This document shows, piece by piece, positions 15,421-24,843 of a DNA stretch of 64,000 nt (its first letter is position 1; every line of letters starts with the position of its first letter). The position numbers and the translations under genes are program-made. The notes under the pieces are model-generated. The model was given only the letters and a program-made list of their open reading frames with translations. It was not told where the DNA came from and made no database searches. Source of the stretch: Oscillospiraceae bacterium (GTDB taxonomy: Bacteria > Bacillota > Clostridia > Oscillospirales > Oscillospiraceae); contig JAHHSI010000004.1 in the NCBI GenBank assembly GCA_020025275.1, positions 62,001 through 126,000 on the forward strand, written 5' to 3'.

Positions 15421-15455
15421 TGAGAGCCGGGGAGCGCACGGCAGGAGGAGCAAAC

Positions 15456-17705
15456 GTGGCAAATCAAGAGAAGAAACCAAAGAGAATACCGGAAAAGATC
15501 CGTCGGGTCAATCGGGTCATTCAGAGCCGTACCTTTGCGCTGATGTTGGTACTGGGTCTGGGCACCTTTGTGCTGTTGGTGGGAAAGCTGTGGCAGCTGC
15601 AGATCACACGGCATGACGAGCTGCAGGGGATGGCATTGGACCAACAGACCCGCAGCACGGTGGTGTCCGCTTCCCGCGGCACCATCTACGACCGCAGCGG
15701 CAACATACTGGCCATTTCTGCCACGGCAGAGACGGTGTTCCTCTCTCCCAAGGAGCTCAATGAGGAGCTGGAGAAGAAGGAGACCACATGGACCAAGGAC
15801 TTTCTGGCGGAGAATTTGGCGCAGATCCTGGATGTGAATGTGGAGAGCATATACCAAAAGATGGAGCGCGTGGACTCGCAGTATGAGGTGCTCAAGCTGC
15901 GGGCCGACGAGGAGGTGGCCAATCAGGTCCGGCAATTCATCAATGACAACGAGATCCGGGGCGTCTATCTGGTGACCGATGCCAAGCGATATTATCCCTA
16001 TGGGTCGCTGGCCTCCCATGTGATCGGCTTCGTCGGCGATGACAACACCGGACTGTACGGTTTGGAGGCCCGCTACGAGGACGCTCTGGAGGGCCAAACC
16101 GGTCTGGTGGTGACGGCCAAGGACAATGCGGGCAACGATATGCTCTATGAATATGAGAAGTATTACGATGCGAAAAACGGGGATGATCTGGTCCTGACAC
16201 TGGATGCAACGGTGCAGTACTATCTGGAAAAAGGGCTCAAGGACATGGTGACTCGCTTCGACGCGGCGCAGGGGGCCAGCGGCATTATCCTCAATGCCAA
16301 GACCGGCGCCGTGCTGGGGATGGGCTCCTATCCCAATTACGACCTCAACGATTTTGCCAGCATCCAGGATGAGAAGATGAAGCAGATGATCGCCGACGGC
16401 AGTGCCTCACTGGGCGATATGCAGATGCGCCAGTGGCGCAACAAGGCCCTCAATGACACCTACGAGCCGGGCTCCACCTTCAAGGTGGTGACACTGGCCG
16501 CAGCACTGGAAGAGGGGGTCATCAACACGGAGACTACCTACAACTGCACCGGCGTTACCGTGATGTCGGGCTACAGCATCCACTGCAGCGGCAACCACGG
16601 CTTCCAGACCATGGAGGAGACAGTGGCCAATTCCTGTAACCCTGCCTTCATCAGCTACGGATTGGCCGTAGGGCCGGAGCGTTTTTACGACTATATGCGC
16701 TCTTTTGGCCTGATGAGCGGCTCCGGCGTGGATTTGGACGGCGAGGCAACCGGAATCTTCATCAACGAAAACGACCTCACAGATCTGGATCTGGCCTGCT
16801 ATGCCTTCGGACAGAACTTCAACGTCACACCGGTGGCGCTGATCGCGGCACAGGCGGCCTGCATCAACGGCGGCTATCTCCACCAGCCCTATGTGGTGGA
16901 GCAGGTGCTGGGCGATGACGGCACGGTGCGCTATCAGCACGACCCCACGCCTGTGCGCCAGGTGGTCAGCGAGGAGACCTCGGCGGAAGTGCGCCGCTGT
17001 CTGGAACTGGTCGTATCCGACGGCACGGGTCACAACGGACAGGTGACCGGCTATCGTATCGGCGGCAAGACCGGTACGGCGGATAAGGGCCAGACCGGCG
17101 ATGTGGTGGTGTCCTTCATGTGCTTTGCACCTGCAGATGACCCCGAGGTCATCATGCTGCTGGCACTGGATACGCCGGGCCGCAATACGGGCACCTACCC
17201 CTCGGGCGGTGCCATGGCCGCTCCGGTGGCCAGTACGATCATGTCCGAGATCCTGCCCTATCTGGGGATCGAACCCAGCTTCTCCGCCGAGGAATTGCTG
17301 GGGGCCGATACGACGGTGCCCAATGTGATTGACCTGTCGGTCGACGAGGCCACCGCCCGATTGAAGAATAAGGGCTTCAGCTTCCGCGTCGTGGGGGACG
17401 GAGCCACGATCACAGACCAGACGCCGGCGGGCGGTGCCATTATTCCGGGAAAATCCACGGTGGTGCTCTATGCCGGGGAGGCCAAAAGCGACGATTTGTG
17501 TACCGTTCCGCCGTTGGTGGGTAAAACACCATCCGAGGCCAATGTGGCGGCCACCAACGCCGGACTTCTGCTGCGCTTCACAGGAACTACAGCCAGTACC
17601 TCCGGCTCTGTCCGGGTGCTGGGGCAGTCGGAGGAGGTTGGTGCCCAGGTACCGGCCGGTACGGTGATCACCGTACAGTTGAGTGATACTGCGGTAGCTG
17701 ACTGA
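15456..17705 (+). CDS. Class B penicillin-binding protein with two PASTA domains (FtsI/SpoVD type)
   Basis: 749-residue peptidoglycan transpeptidase that works with FtsW in septal or spore cortex synthesis. It has a basic N terminus, one membrane anchor (ALMLVLGLGTFVLLVGKLW), a PBP dimer region starting RGTIYDRSG, and the transpeptidase triad S340-T-F-K343, S393-C-N and K538-T-G. Two PASTA repeats end the chain (from VPNVIDLSVDEAT and VPPLVGKTPSEAN). The GTG at 15456 follows AGGAGGA; upstream in-frame starts have no site. Only one PBP is in the cluster, so it may be the vegetative FtsI/PBP2B, or SpoVD; PASTA tails occur in both. Confidence 0.9.
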   Translation: MANQEKKPKRIPEKIRRVNRVIQSRTFALMLVLGLGTFVLLVGKLWQLQITRHDELQGMALDQQTRSTVVSASRGTIYDRSGNILAISATAETVFLSPKELNEELEKKETTWTKDFLAENLAQILDVNVESIYQKMERVDSQYEVLKLRADEEVANQVRQFINDNEIRGVYLVTDAKRYYPYGSLASHVIGFVGDDNTGLYGLEARYEDALEGQTGLVVTAKDNAGNDMLYEYEKYYDAKNGDDLVLTLDATVQYYLEKGLKDMVTRFDAAQGASGIILNAKTGAVLGMGSYPNYDLNDFASIQDEKMKQMIADGSASLGDMQMRQWRNKALNDTYEPGSTFKVVTLAAALEEGVINTETTYNCTGVTVMSGYSIHCSGNHGFQTMEETVANSCNPAFISYGLAVGPERFYDYMRSFGLMSGSGVDLDGEATGIFINENDLTDLDLACYAFGQNFNVTPVALIAAQAACINGGYLHQPYVVEQVLGDDGTVRYQHDPTPVRQVVSEETSAEVRRCLELVVSDGTGHNGQVTGYRIGGKTGTADKGQTGDVVVSFMCFAPADDPEVIMLLALDTPGRNTGTYPSGGAMAAPVASTIMSEILPYLGIEPSFSAEELLGADTTVPNVIDLSVDEATARLKNKGFSFRVVGDGATITDQTPAGGAIIPGKSTVVLYAGEAKSDDLCTVPPLVGKTPSEANVAATNAGLLLRFTGTTASTSGSVRVLGQSEEVGAQVPAGTVITVQLSDTAVAD

Positions 17706-17730
17706 TCCTTCGGGAAAGGAGCAGCGTGTT

Positions 17731-19173
17731 TTGAAACTCAAAGACCTGTTGGCGGGCGTGTCGGTGCTGTCTTGGGGACTGGATGCCGAAACGGAGATTC
17801 GGGGCGTCAGCTTCGATTCGCAGCAGACACAGCCCGGTGATCTGTTTGTGGCTATTGCCGGGGAGACAGTAGACGGCAGGTGCTATATCAACGAGGCTTT
17901 GGAGAAAGGCGCCGTGTGCGCCGTATGTGACCGTCCGGCGGCGGGGAAACTCCCCACGGTGTTGGTGGAAAATGCCCGCAGAGCACTGGCCGACATCTCG
18001 GCCAACTACTTTGACCACCCGGCGGAGAAACTGACGGTCTTGGGGGTCACCGGAACCAACGGAAAGACAACCACGACGTATCTTATCAAGCATATTCTGG
18101 AAAAGTGCCGTGGAGCAAAGGTAGGGCTGATTGGGACGGTCTGCAACATGATCGGCGGGGAAGAGCTGCCGGCCCGGCGCACCACACCGGAGTCCTACGA
18201 GGTGCAGTCACTGCTGCACCGGATGGTGGAGGAGGGGTGCACCCATGCGGTGATGGAGGTCTCTTCCCACGCACTGGCCATGGAGCGGGTGCGGGACGTG
18301 TTCTTTACCGCCGCCGTCTTTACCAACCTGACGCAGGACCACTTGGATTTCCACGGGACCATGGAGTGCTACTGTGATGCCAAGGCACAGCTTTTCCGCC
18401 AGTGCGGTACGGCGGTCTATAATCAGGACGATCCATGGGCCCCTCGGATACTGCGCCGCAGCCGGTGTTGTCAGCGGTCCTTTTCCATTCGGGAGAAGGC
18501 GGATGCATGGGCCGATGAATTGCAGCTGGCCGGCGACCACGTGTGTTTTCGGCTCCACGCCGGCAAGGAGACGGTGCCGGTGCAGGTGGCCATTCCCGGA
18601 GTGTTTACGGTGTATAATGCACTGGCGGCCCTGTCTGTCTGCTCACTGCTGGGTGTGTCTTGGCAGGAGGGAGCGGCGGCCTTGGCCCACGACCACGGGG
18701 CCAAGGGGCGCATGGAGGTGGTGCCCACCCCGGGAAAACCCTATACGGTCCTGATCGACTACGCTCATACACCGGATGCACTGGCCAACGTGCTGCAGGC
18801 GGTGCGGGGCTTTGCGCAGGGGCGCACCGTGGCGCTGTTTGGCTGCGGCGGCGACCGGGATCGAGGCAAGCGGCCGCAGATGGCCCGGATCGCCGGACAG
18901 TTGGCGGACGTGACCATCATTACCACAGATAATCCACGGACGGAGTCCCCGGAGGCGATCATTGCGGATATGGAAGCGGGATTTCCCGACGGTGCGGTGT
19001 ATCATACCATCGTGGACCGGCAGGAGGCCATCCACTGGGCGTTGGATCACGGGCGTACCGGTGATGTAATCGTCTTGTGCGGCAAGGGGCACGAGGACTA
19101 TGTGGAGATCCAACATGAAAAATATCCGCAGGATGAGCGGAAAATAGTTGCAGAATATCTGAAAAACGAGTAA
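17731..19173 (+). CDS. murE: UDP-MurNAc-dipeptide: meso-diaminopimelate ligase
   Basis: ATP-dependent ligase adding the third residue of the peptidoglycan stem peptide. 480 residues with the ATP loop GVTGTNGKTTTTYLIKH, MEVSSHALAMERV, and DNPR (in TTDNPRTESPE), the motif that selects meso-diaminopimelate rather than lysine. The TTG start at 17731 follows AAAGGAG. It sits between the PBP and mraY. The organism is therefore predicted to have DAP-type peptidoglycan. Confidence 0.95.
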   Translation: MKLKDLLAGVSVLSWGLDAETEIRGVSFDSQQTQPGDLFVAIAGETVDGRCYINEALEKGAVCAVCDRPAAGKLPTVLVENARRALADISANYFDHPAEKLTVLGVTGTNGKTTTTYLIKHILEKCRGAKVGLIGTVCNMIGGEELPARRTTPESYEVQSLLHRMVEEGCTHAVMEVSSHALAMERVRDVFFTAAVFTNLTQDHLDFHGTMECYCDAKAQLFRQCGTAVYNQDDPWAPRILRRSRCCQRSFSIREKADAWADELQLAGDHVCFRLHAGKETVPVQVAIPGVFTVYNALAALSVCSLLGVSWQEGAAALAHDHGAKGRMEVVPTPGKPYTVLIDYAHTPDALANVLQAVRGFAQGRTVALFGCGGDRDRGKRPQMARIAGQLADVTIITTDNPRTESPEAIIADMEAGFPDGAVYHTIVDRQEAIHWALDHGRTGDVIVLCGKGHEDYVEIQHEKYPQDERKIVAEYLKNE

Positions 19174-19226
19174 TCTAAAAAGTACGACTTTCATACAAAA
19201 GACGCCTGCGGGCGAGAGGAGAGAGA

Positions 19227-20219
19227 ATGATGAAGATTTTACTGGCGGCAGTCATCGCCCTGATCGTGTCTGCGGTGGCAGGCAAGCTGTTGATCCCTGT
19301 GTTGGTGAAGATGAAAGTGGGGCAGAGCATCAAGGAGATCGGCCCTTCCTGGCATATGAATAAGCAGGGGACCCCCACCATGGGCGGACTGATGTTTATC
19401 ATCGGAATCGGCGTGGCCATCCTTGTGATGGGGTGGAACGGCATGATGGCGGGGAACTTCACCCACCTCTATGTGTTTGCCTTCGCTCTGGTGTTCGGCC
19501 TGATCGGCTACATCGACGACTACCAGAAGATCAAGCATAAGCAGAATACAGGGCTGAGTGCGCCGCAGAAGTTTTTGCTGCAGCTGGCCGCTGCCATTCT
19601 CTTTGTCTGTCTCATGCGCTACGAGGGCCATGTCAGCCCCAATCTCTACGTCCCGTTTTTCGATACCTATCTGGTGATGAACTGGGTGGTGTATATGATC
19701 TTTGCCGCCTTTGTCATCGTGGGAACGGTCAATGCCGTCAATATCACCGATGGTTTGGATGGACTTTCCTCCAGCGTGACCATCCCAGTGGCCGTCTTTT
19801 TTGCGGTGCTGGGCGGCTACTGGGGACAGTATGAGCAGCTGGGCATCTTCGGCGGCGCCATGGTGGGCGGCCTGATCGGTTTCCTGTTCTACAACCACTA
19901 CCCGGCCAAGGTGTTCATGGGCGATACCGGTTCTCTCTTTTTGGGCGGCGCCGTGGCGGCTCTGGCCTTTGCCTACGATATGCCGCTGGTGCTGCTTTTG
20001 GTGGGTATCGTCTATATCTGTGAGACGCTGTCGGACATTCTGCAAGTGGGCTATTTCAAGCTGACCCACGGCAAGCGTATTTTCAAAATGGCGCCGCTGC
20101 ATCACCACTTTGAGATGTGCGGCTGGAAGGAAAAGAAGATCGTGGCGGTGTTTTCCACCATCAGCGCGATTTTCTGCGTCTTGGCATTCTGGGGGGTCAT
20201 GAACCGTTTTGCCATCTAA
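19227..20219 (+). CDS. mraY: Phospho-MurNAc-pentapeptide-transferase
   Basis: Membrane enzyme making lipid I from UDP-MurNAc-pentapeptide and undecaprenyl phosphate. 330 residues with about ten membrane segments and the family motifs GYIDDYQKIKHKQN, NITDGLDGLSS, FMGDTGSLFLG and LHHHFEMCGWKE. Start at either of two adjacent ATGs (19227 or 19230) after GAGAGGAGAGAG. No murF precedes it and no murD follows. Confidence 0.96.
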   Translation: MMKILLAAVIALIVSAVAGKLLIPVLVKMKVGQSIKEIGPSWHMNKQGTPTMGGLMFIIGIGVAILVMGWNGMMAGNFTHLYVFAFALVFGLIGYIDDYQKIKHKQNTGLSAPQKFLLQLAAAILFVCLMRYEGHVSPNLYVPFFDTYLVMNWVVYMIFAAFVIVGTVNAVNITDGLDGLSSSVTIPVAVFFAVLGGYWGQYEQLGIFGGAMVGGLIGFLFYNHYPAKVFMGDTGSLFLGGAVAALAFAYDMPLVLLLVGIVYICETLSDILQVGYFKLTHGKRIFKMAPLHHHFEMCGWKEKKIVAVFSTISAIFCVLAFWGVMNRFAI

Positions 20220-20262
20220 CCATCAACAAGAGTTCAAAAACAAGGAAAGGAGGGGAGAGTGT

Positions 20263-21462
20263 ATGACAAGAGAGGAGCGGACCCGCGCCAAAGCGCGGCA
20301 GGAAAAGCGCCGTGCTGCGGAGAAGAAGAGCCGCGAGGCGGCCAAAGGCAGCGTGGATCTGCCGTTTCTGCTGCTGACCATTTTGCTCACGGGCATTGGC
20401 CTGATCATGCTCTTTTCGGCCAGCTTCCCCTCCGCCTATTATGAGTCCGGGGACGGCGCGTACTATGTCAAGCGTCAGGCGCTCTTTGCCGCGTTGGGCT
20501 TTGTTGCCATGGCGGCCGTGGGAAAGACCAACTACCAGCGGCTGCGCGGCTTTGCACGTCTGTCGGTGGGGGTGGCGCTGTTTCTGCTGATTTTGGTCAT
20601 TATCCCCGGCGTGGGCATTACCATCAATAATGCGACCCGGTGGCTGGGCATTGGAACGCTTCTGACCTTCCAGCCCTCGGAGATCGCCAAGCTGGCCGTG
20701 ATTTTGTATTTTGCCGACAGCATCTCCAAGAAAAAGGAGAAGATGCTGGACATACGCGACGGCATTGTGCCGTATATGGTGATTTTGGCGGCCTTTTCGC
20801 TGCTGATGCTGTTGGAGCCCCACCTCTCCGGCACGGTGCTGATCGTGGGCATCGGCGTTGTGCTGATGATCGTGGGCGGGATCCCCAGCTGGCTGGTGGG
20901 GCTTGGCGTCGGCGGCGTCGGTGCCGCGGCCGTCCTCTTTGTCAAACTGGTGGAATCCGGGACCATCCGCTATGGCGCCGGCCGGATCGAAATGTGGAAG
21001 AATCCGTGGATCGACCCGCTGGGCGACGGATACCAGATGTGCCAGAGCCTGATTTCCATCGGCTCGGGAGGCCTGCTGGGGGTAGGCTTCGGCAAGAGCC
21101 GCCAAAAGTTCCTCTTTTTGCCGGAGGAGCATAACGACTTCATTTTTGCCATCGTCTGCGAAGAGCTGGGGATGATCGGCGCATGCCTTATCATGCTGAT
21201 TTTCGCCATGCTGATCCTGCGTGGTTTCTGGATCGCCCTCCACGCCCGTGACCGGTTCGGTACGCTGCTGGTGGTGGGGATCATGACGCAGGTGGGTCTG
21301 CAGACCTTCTTGAATATCGCCGTGGTGACCAGTCTGATCCCGGCCACCGGCATCTCGCTGCCGTTTTTCAGCTACGGCGGCACGGCGCTGGCCCTGCAGC
21401 TGTTGGAAATGGGTATCGTGCTCAGTGTTTCCCGGCAGATCCCCGCACCCAGAAACGGATAG
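20263..21462 (+). CDS. ftsW: FtsW/RodA/SpoVE-family glycosyltransferase
   Basis: SEDS-family peptidoglycan polymerase, 399 residues, ten predicted membrane segments. Motifs: ATRWLGIGTLLTFQPSEIAKL and the C-terminal FFSYGGTALALQ. A Lys/Arg-rich cytoplasmic N-terminal tail precedes the first segment. The ATG at 20263 follows AAAGGAGGGG; an earlier in-frame ATG lies within mraY and has no site. Position between mraY and murG matches ftsW or spoVE; sequence alone does not separate these. Confidence 0.93.
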   Translation: MTREERTRAKARQEKRRAAEKKSREAAKGSVDLPFLLLTILLTGIGLIMLFSASFPSAYYESGDGAYYVKRQALFAALGFVAMAAVGKTNYQRLRGFARLSVGVALFLLILVIIPGVGITINNATRWLGIGTLLTFQPSEIAKLAVILYFADSISKKKEKMLDIRDGIVPYMVILAAFSLLMLLEPHLSGTVLIVGIGVVLMIVGGIPSWLVGLGVGGVGAAAVLFVKLVESGTIRYGAGRIEMWKNPWIDPLGDGYQMCQSLISIGSGGLLGVGFGKSRQKFLFLPEEHNDFIFAIVCEELGMIGACLIMLIFAMLILRGFWIALHARDRFGTLLVVGIMTQVGLQTFLNIAVVTSLIPATGISLPFFSYGGTALALQLLEMGIVLSVSRQIPAPRNG

Positions 21463-21473
21463 GAGGACGAGAC

Positions 21474-22592
21474 ATGAGAGTGATTTTTACCTGCGGCGGC
21501 ACCGCCGGACACGTGAATCCGGCGCTGGCACTGGCAGGGTATATGCAGGAAAAAGATCCGGATACGAAGGTATTGTTCGTGGGGACCCCCGGCGGCATGG
21601 AGCGGGATCTGGTGGAGAAAGCCGGGTATGCGTTCCGTGGCGTGGAGGTGTCGGGATTTCAGCGTTCACTGGCGCCGTCCGATCTGGTGCGCAATGTGAA
21701 GAGCGTGGGCCATCTGGTGATGGCACCGGGCCGTGCCAAGGCCATTCTTCGGGACTTTCAGCCGGATCTGGTGGTAGGCACCGGCGGTTACGCCAGCTAC
21801 CCCATTGTTAAGCAGGCGGCAAAGCAGGGGATCCCCACGGCGGTTCATGAGTCCAATGCAGTGCCGGGCCTCACCACCAAAATGCTGGAGAAATTCGCCC
21901 GGTGCGTGATGGTGGGCTTTGAGGACTGTCGGATCCATTACCAGAATCCGGAGAAGATCGTGGTGACCGGTACGCCGGTGCGGGGGGATTTCTTTGCCCT
22001 GACCCGTGACGAGGCCCGGGCAAAGCTGGGCCTGAACGACGACCGCCCGTTCCTGGTCTCCTTCTGGGGCAGTCTTGGCGCCAGCAATATGAATGCAAAG
22101 ATGCTGGACTTTTTTGCCGCGGAGGTGGCGGCGGGACAGCCGTTCCACCATATGCACGCCGTCGGGGCCTCCGGTTGGGCCGTCATGCAAAAGGGCATGG
22201 CGGAGCGGCCTCTGGACCACTGTCCCGGTCTGGATGTGCGGGAATATATTTATGATATGGCCACCGTGATGGCGGCGGCGGATCTGGTGATGTGCCGTGC
22301 CGGCGCATCCACGGTCAGTGAACTGACGGCATTGGGGAAACCGGCGCTTATGGTTCCCTCGCCGTATGTGACCAATCATCATCAGGAGAAGAACGCCCAG
22401 ATCTTAGCCGACCACGGCGGCGCCTGCGTCGTTGCGGAGGTGGGCTGTGACGGCAGTTCTCTCTATGAAACTGCTGCCGGTATTTTGGGCGATGCGGCCC
22501 AGCGGACGAAAATGAGTCAGGCAATGGCCGAGCTGGGGATCCGCGGAGCAACGGAGCGGATCTATGAGACGGTCATGGACCTTTTGAAGTAG
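21474..22592 (+). CDS. murG: UDP-GlcNAc: undecaprenyl-pyrophosphoryl-MurNAc-pentapeptide GlcNAc transferase
   Basis: GT28 transferase converting lipid I to lipid II at the inner face of the membrane. 372 residues with the N-terminal GGTAGHVNPALALA loop, TGGYASYPIVKQA, HESNAVPGLTTK and the donor-site CRAGASTVSELTALGKPAL. Starts eleven bases after ftsW behind AGGAGGA. Confidence 0.96.
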   Translation: MRVIFTCGGTAGHVNPALALAGYMQEKDPDTKVLFVGTPGGMERDLVEKAGYAFRGVEVSGFQRSLAPSDLVRNVKSVGHLVMAPGRAKAILRDFQPDLVVGTGGYASYPIVKQAAKQGIPTAVHESNAVPGLTTKMLEKFARCVMVGFEDCRIHYQNPEKIVVTGTPVRGDFFALTRDEARAKLGLNDDRPFLVSFWGSLGASNMNAKMLDFFAAEVAAGQPFHHMHAVGASGWAVMQKGMAERPLDHCPGLDVREYIYDMATVMAAADLVMCRAGASTVSELTALGKPALMVPSPYVTNHHQEKNAQILADHGGACVVAEVGCDGSSLYETAAGILGDAAQRTKMSQAMAELGIRGATERIYETVMDLLK

Positions 22593-22662
22593 AGCGGGCA
22601 CCCCTGCGTTTGTCCTGCGCATAGAATGGCATGAATTTGTCAGGAAGGCGGAGGAACAGCGT

Positions 22663-23928
22663 ATGATGATCGTGGAAGGCGGCCGGAGATTGTCCGGACG
22701 ATTGACGGTGCAGGGAGCCAAGAATAGTGTTCTGCCCATTTTGGCGGCAGCATTGCTGAGTAAGGATCAGTGCCGGATCCGGCACTGTCCGCGGCTGCGT
22801 GATGTGGAGACGGCGGTGGAGATCCTGCGCCATCTGGGCTGTCAGGCCCGGTGGGAGGCAGAGGATCTGATCGTGGATACCACGGTGATGGACCGCTGCG
22901 ACATTCCCGACGAGCTGATGCGGAAAATGCGCTCGTCGGTGATTTTTCTGGGGGCGATCCTGAATCGATGCGGCCATGCCGAGATCTCTTATCCCGGCGG
23001 ATGTGAGTTGGGCCCACGGCCCATTGATCTGCATCTTGCGGCTCTGCGCACGTTGGGGGCGGAGATCCGGGAAGAGGGCGGCAGCCTGCAATGCACGGCG
23101 CCGCATCTGCAGGGAGCAGAGATTGTTTTGTCGATTCCCAGTGTGGGCGCTACCGAAAACGCCGTGCTGGCCGCCTGCGGGGCCGAAGGAACGACCGTGA
23201 TTTCCAATGCGGCACGGGAGCCGGAGATCGTGGATCTCCAGACGTTCCTCTGCTCCATGGGAGCGTCGGTTCAGGGGGCGGGGAGCTCTACCGTGACCGT
23301 GGTGGGGAAACGGCCGCTGCACGGCTGTGACCACACGCTGATCGGCGACCGGATCGTGGCGGCGACCTATCTCTCAGCGGCTGCGGCGGTCGGCGGAGAG
23401 ATCTGCCTTGAGGGGGTCAGCTACGGCCATTTGTCCACTGTGACCACGGCGCTGCAGCAGGCGGGCTGCCGCATCCAGTGTACGCCGGAGCAGATCTGTC
23501 TCTGGAGTGACGGCGCACTGCGGGGTGTCAGCCCTATTCGCACTTCCCCGTATCCCGGGTTTCCCACGGATGCGCAGGCGGAGGTGATGGCGGCCCTGCT
23601 GCGCAGTCGTGGCACCACGGTCTTTGTGGAAAATATGTTTGAAAACCGCTATCGCCATGTGCCGGAACTGCAGCGCATGGGGGCGGACGTGCGCCTGGAA
23701 GGCCGGGTGGCCGTGGTGTGCGGGGTGGAAAAACTTCACGCTGCGCAGGTGCAGGCCACGGATCTGCGTGGCGGAGCGTCCTTGGTGGTGGCTGCGCTGC
23801 AGGCCGAGGGCATTACCAAGGTGACCCAGACCCACCACATCGATCGGGGGTATGCCGATCTGGCCGGCGACCTGCGGGCGCTGGGGGCGGAAATTCGGGT
23901 AGAAACGACAGAGGACGAGGTTACATAA
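22663..23928 (+). CDS. murA: UDP-GlcNAc 1-carboxyvinyltransferase
   Basis: First committed step of peptidoglycan synthesis: transfers enolpyruvate from PEP to UDP-GlcNAc. 421 residues with the substrate-binding Lys-Asn pair in VQGAKNSVLPILAA (residues 20-21) and the catalytic Cys at residue 114 in GGCELGPRPIDLHL, the residue targeted by fosfomycin. ENMFENRYRHVPEL is also diagnostic. Its place inside the division cluster, where murB or murD often sits, is unusual but known in some Clostridia. Two ATGs in tandem (22663, 22666) could start it. Confidence 0.93.
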   Translation: MMIVEGGRRLSGRLTVQGAKNSVLPILAAALLSKDQCRIRHCPRLRDVETAVEILRHLGCQARWEAEDLIVDTTVMDRCDIPDELMRKMRSSVIFLGAILNRCGHAEISYPGGCELGPRPIDLHLAALRTLGAEIREEGGSLQCTAPHLQGAEIVLSIPSVGATENAVLAACGAEGTTVISNAAREPEIVDLQTFLCSMGASVQGAGSSTVTVVGKRPLHGCDHTLIGDRIVAATYLSAAAAVGGEICLEGVSYGHLSTVTTALQQAGCRIQCTPEQICLWSDGALRGVSPIRTSPYPGFPTDAQAEVMAALLRSRGTTVFVENMFENRYRHVPELQRMGADVRLEGRVAVVCGVEKLHAAQVQATDLRGGASLVVAALQAEGITKVTQTHHIDRGYADLAGDLRALGAEIRVETTEDEVT

Positions 23929-23949
23929 CGAGGTACGAAAGGAACAGAT

Positions 23950-24708
23950 ATGGCCAAAAGAAAAAGACGCAACCGAAGACGCAGAAAGGGCAGATTTGCC
24001 TTTCTCTACCGCCTGGTGTGCGTATTGCTGATTTTAGGTGCGGTGGGTACGGCACTGGCGGTCTTTTTCAAAGCGGATCATATTGAAATTACCGGGAACA
24101 GCCGCTATACCACAGAGGAGATCGTGGCGGCCGGCGGTGTTGCGCAGGGTGACAATCTCTACCTGCTCAATAAATACGACATCGCCAAAAAACTGACCGG
24201 TACGCTGCCCTATATCGAGTCGGTGCGGATCTACCGAAAATTGCCGGATACCCTCTGTATGGAGGTCCGGGAATGCACGGACATGGTGAGCATCGAGCAG
24301 GACGGAAAGCGGTGGCTCATGTGCCATACAGGAAAAATATTGGAGGGGACAGAGCCGGATGCGGCAGCGGATTGCGCTGTCGTGACCGGCCTGATTCTGA
24401 CCGATCCGCAGCCGGGTCTGGCTGCGGCGGCCGTGCCGGAGAATGATCTGGCGCTGCAGCAGCTTCTGCAGCTTCTGCAGCAGCTGCAGAAGAAGGGGAT
24501 GCTGGGGGATGTACAAGCCATCCGGTTGGAAGATCCCCATGTGATCACGCTTCGGTATCTGGATCGTTTCAATGTCGAACTCCCGTGGGATTCCGATTTT
24601 GACTACAAGCTGAATTTCCTTTCGGCAGTGGTTGGAAAGCTGGAAGAATATGAGAAAGGGACCTTGAAACTGACCGAGGACGGCGAGGCACATTTCATTA
24701 TGCAATAA
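23950..24708 (+). CDS. ftsQ: Cell division protein FtsQ/DivIB
   Basis: 252-residue bitopic divisome protein. A very basic N terminus (KRKRRNRRRRKGRF) precedes one membrane segment and then a POTRA domain beginning IEITGNSRYTTEEIV with YIESVRIYRKLPDTL at its end. FtsQ/DivIB links FtsL to the divisome outside the membrane. It closes the main cluster; no terminator is seen before ftsZ. Confidence 0.9.
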   Translation: MAKRKRRNRRRRKGRFAFLYRLVCVLLILGAVGTALAVFFKADHIEITGNSRYTTEEIVAAGGVAQGDNLYLLNKYDIAKKLTGTLPYIESVRIYRKLPDTLCMEVRECTDMVSIEQDGKRWLMCHTGKILEGTEPDAAADCAVVTGLILTDPQPGLAAAAVPENDLALQQLLQLLQQLQKKGMLGDVQAIRLEDPHVITLRYLDRFNVELPWDSDFDYKLNFLSAVVGKLEEYEKGTLKLTEDGEAHFIMQ

Positions 24709-24732
24709 TTGCGAAAAGACCGTGGGAAACAC

Positions 24733-24761
24733 TTGACGGTGCTATGATTTCGTAATACAAT
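24733..24761 (+). promoter_or_regulatory. Separate promoter for ftsZ
   Basis: TTGACG (24733-24738), 17-base spacer, TACAAT (24756-24761), in the 135-base gap after ftsQ. It lets ftsZ be made at a higher level than the upstream genes. Confidence 0.78.
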
Positions 24762-24843
24762 ATAACGTGAATATACTATACGTATTGTGCGTATAAGCAG
24801 ACAATTCGTCTTTGACATAACATATCTGGCAGGAGGAACCATC

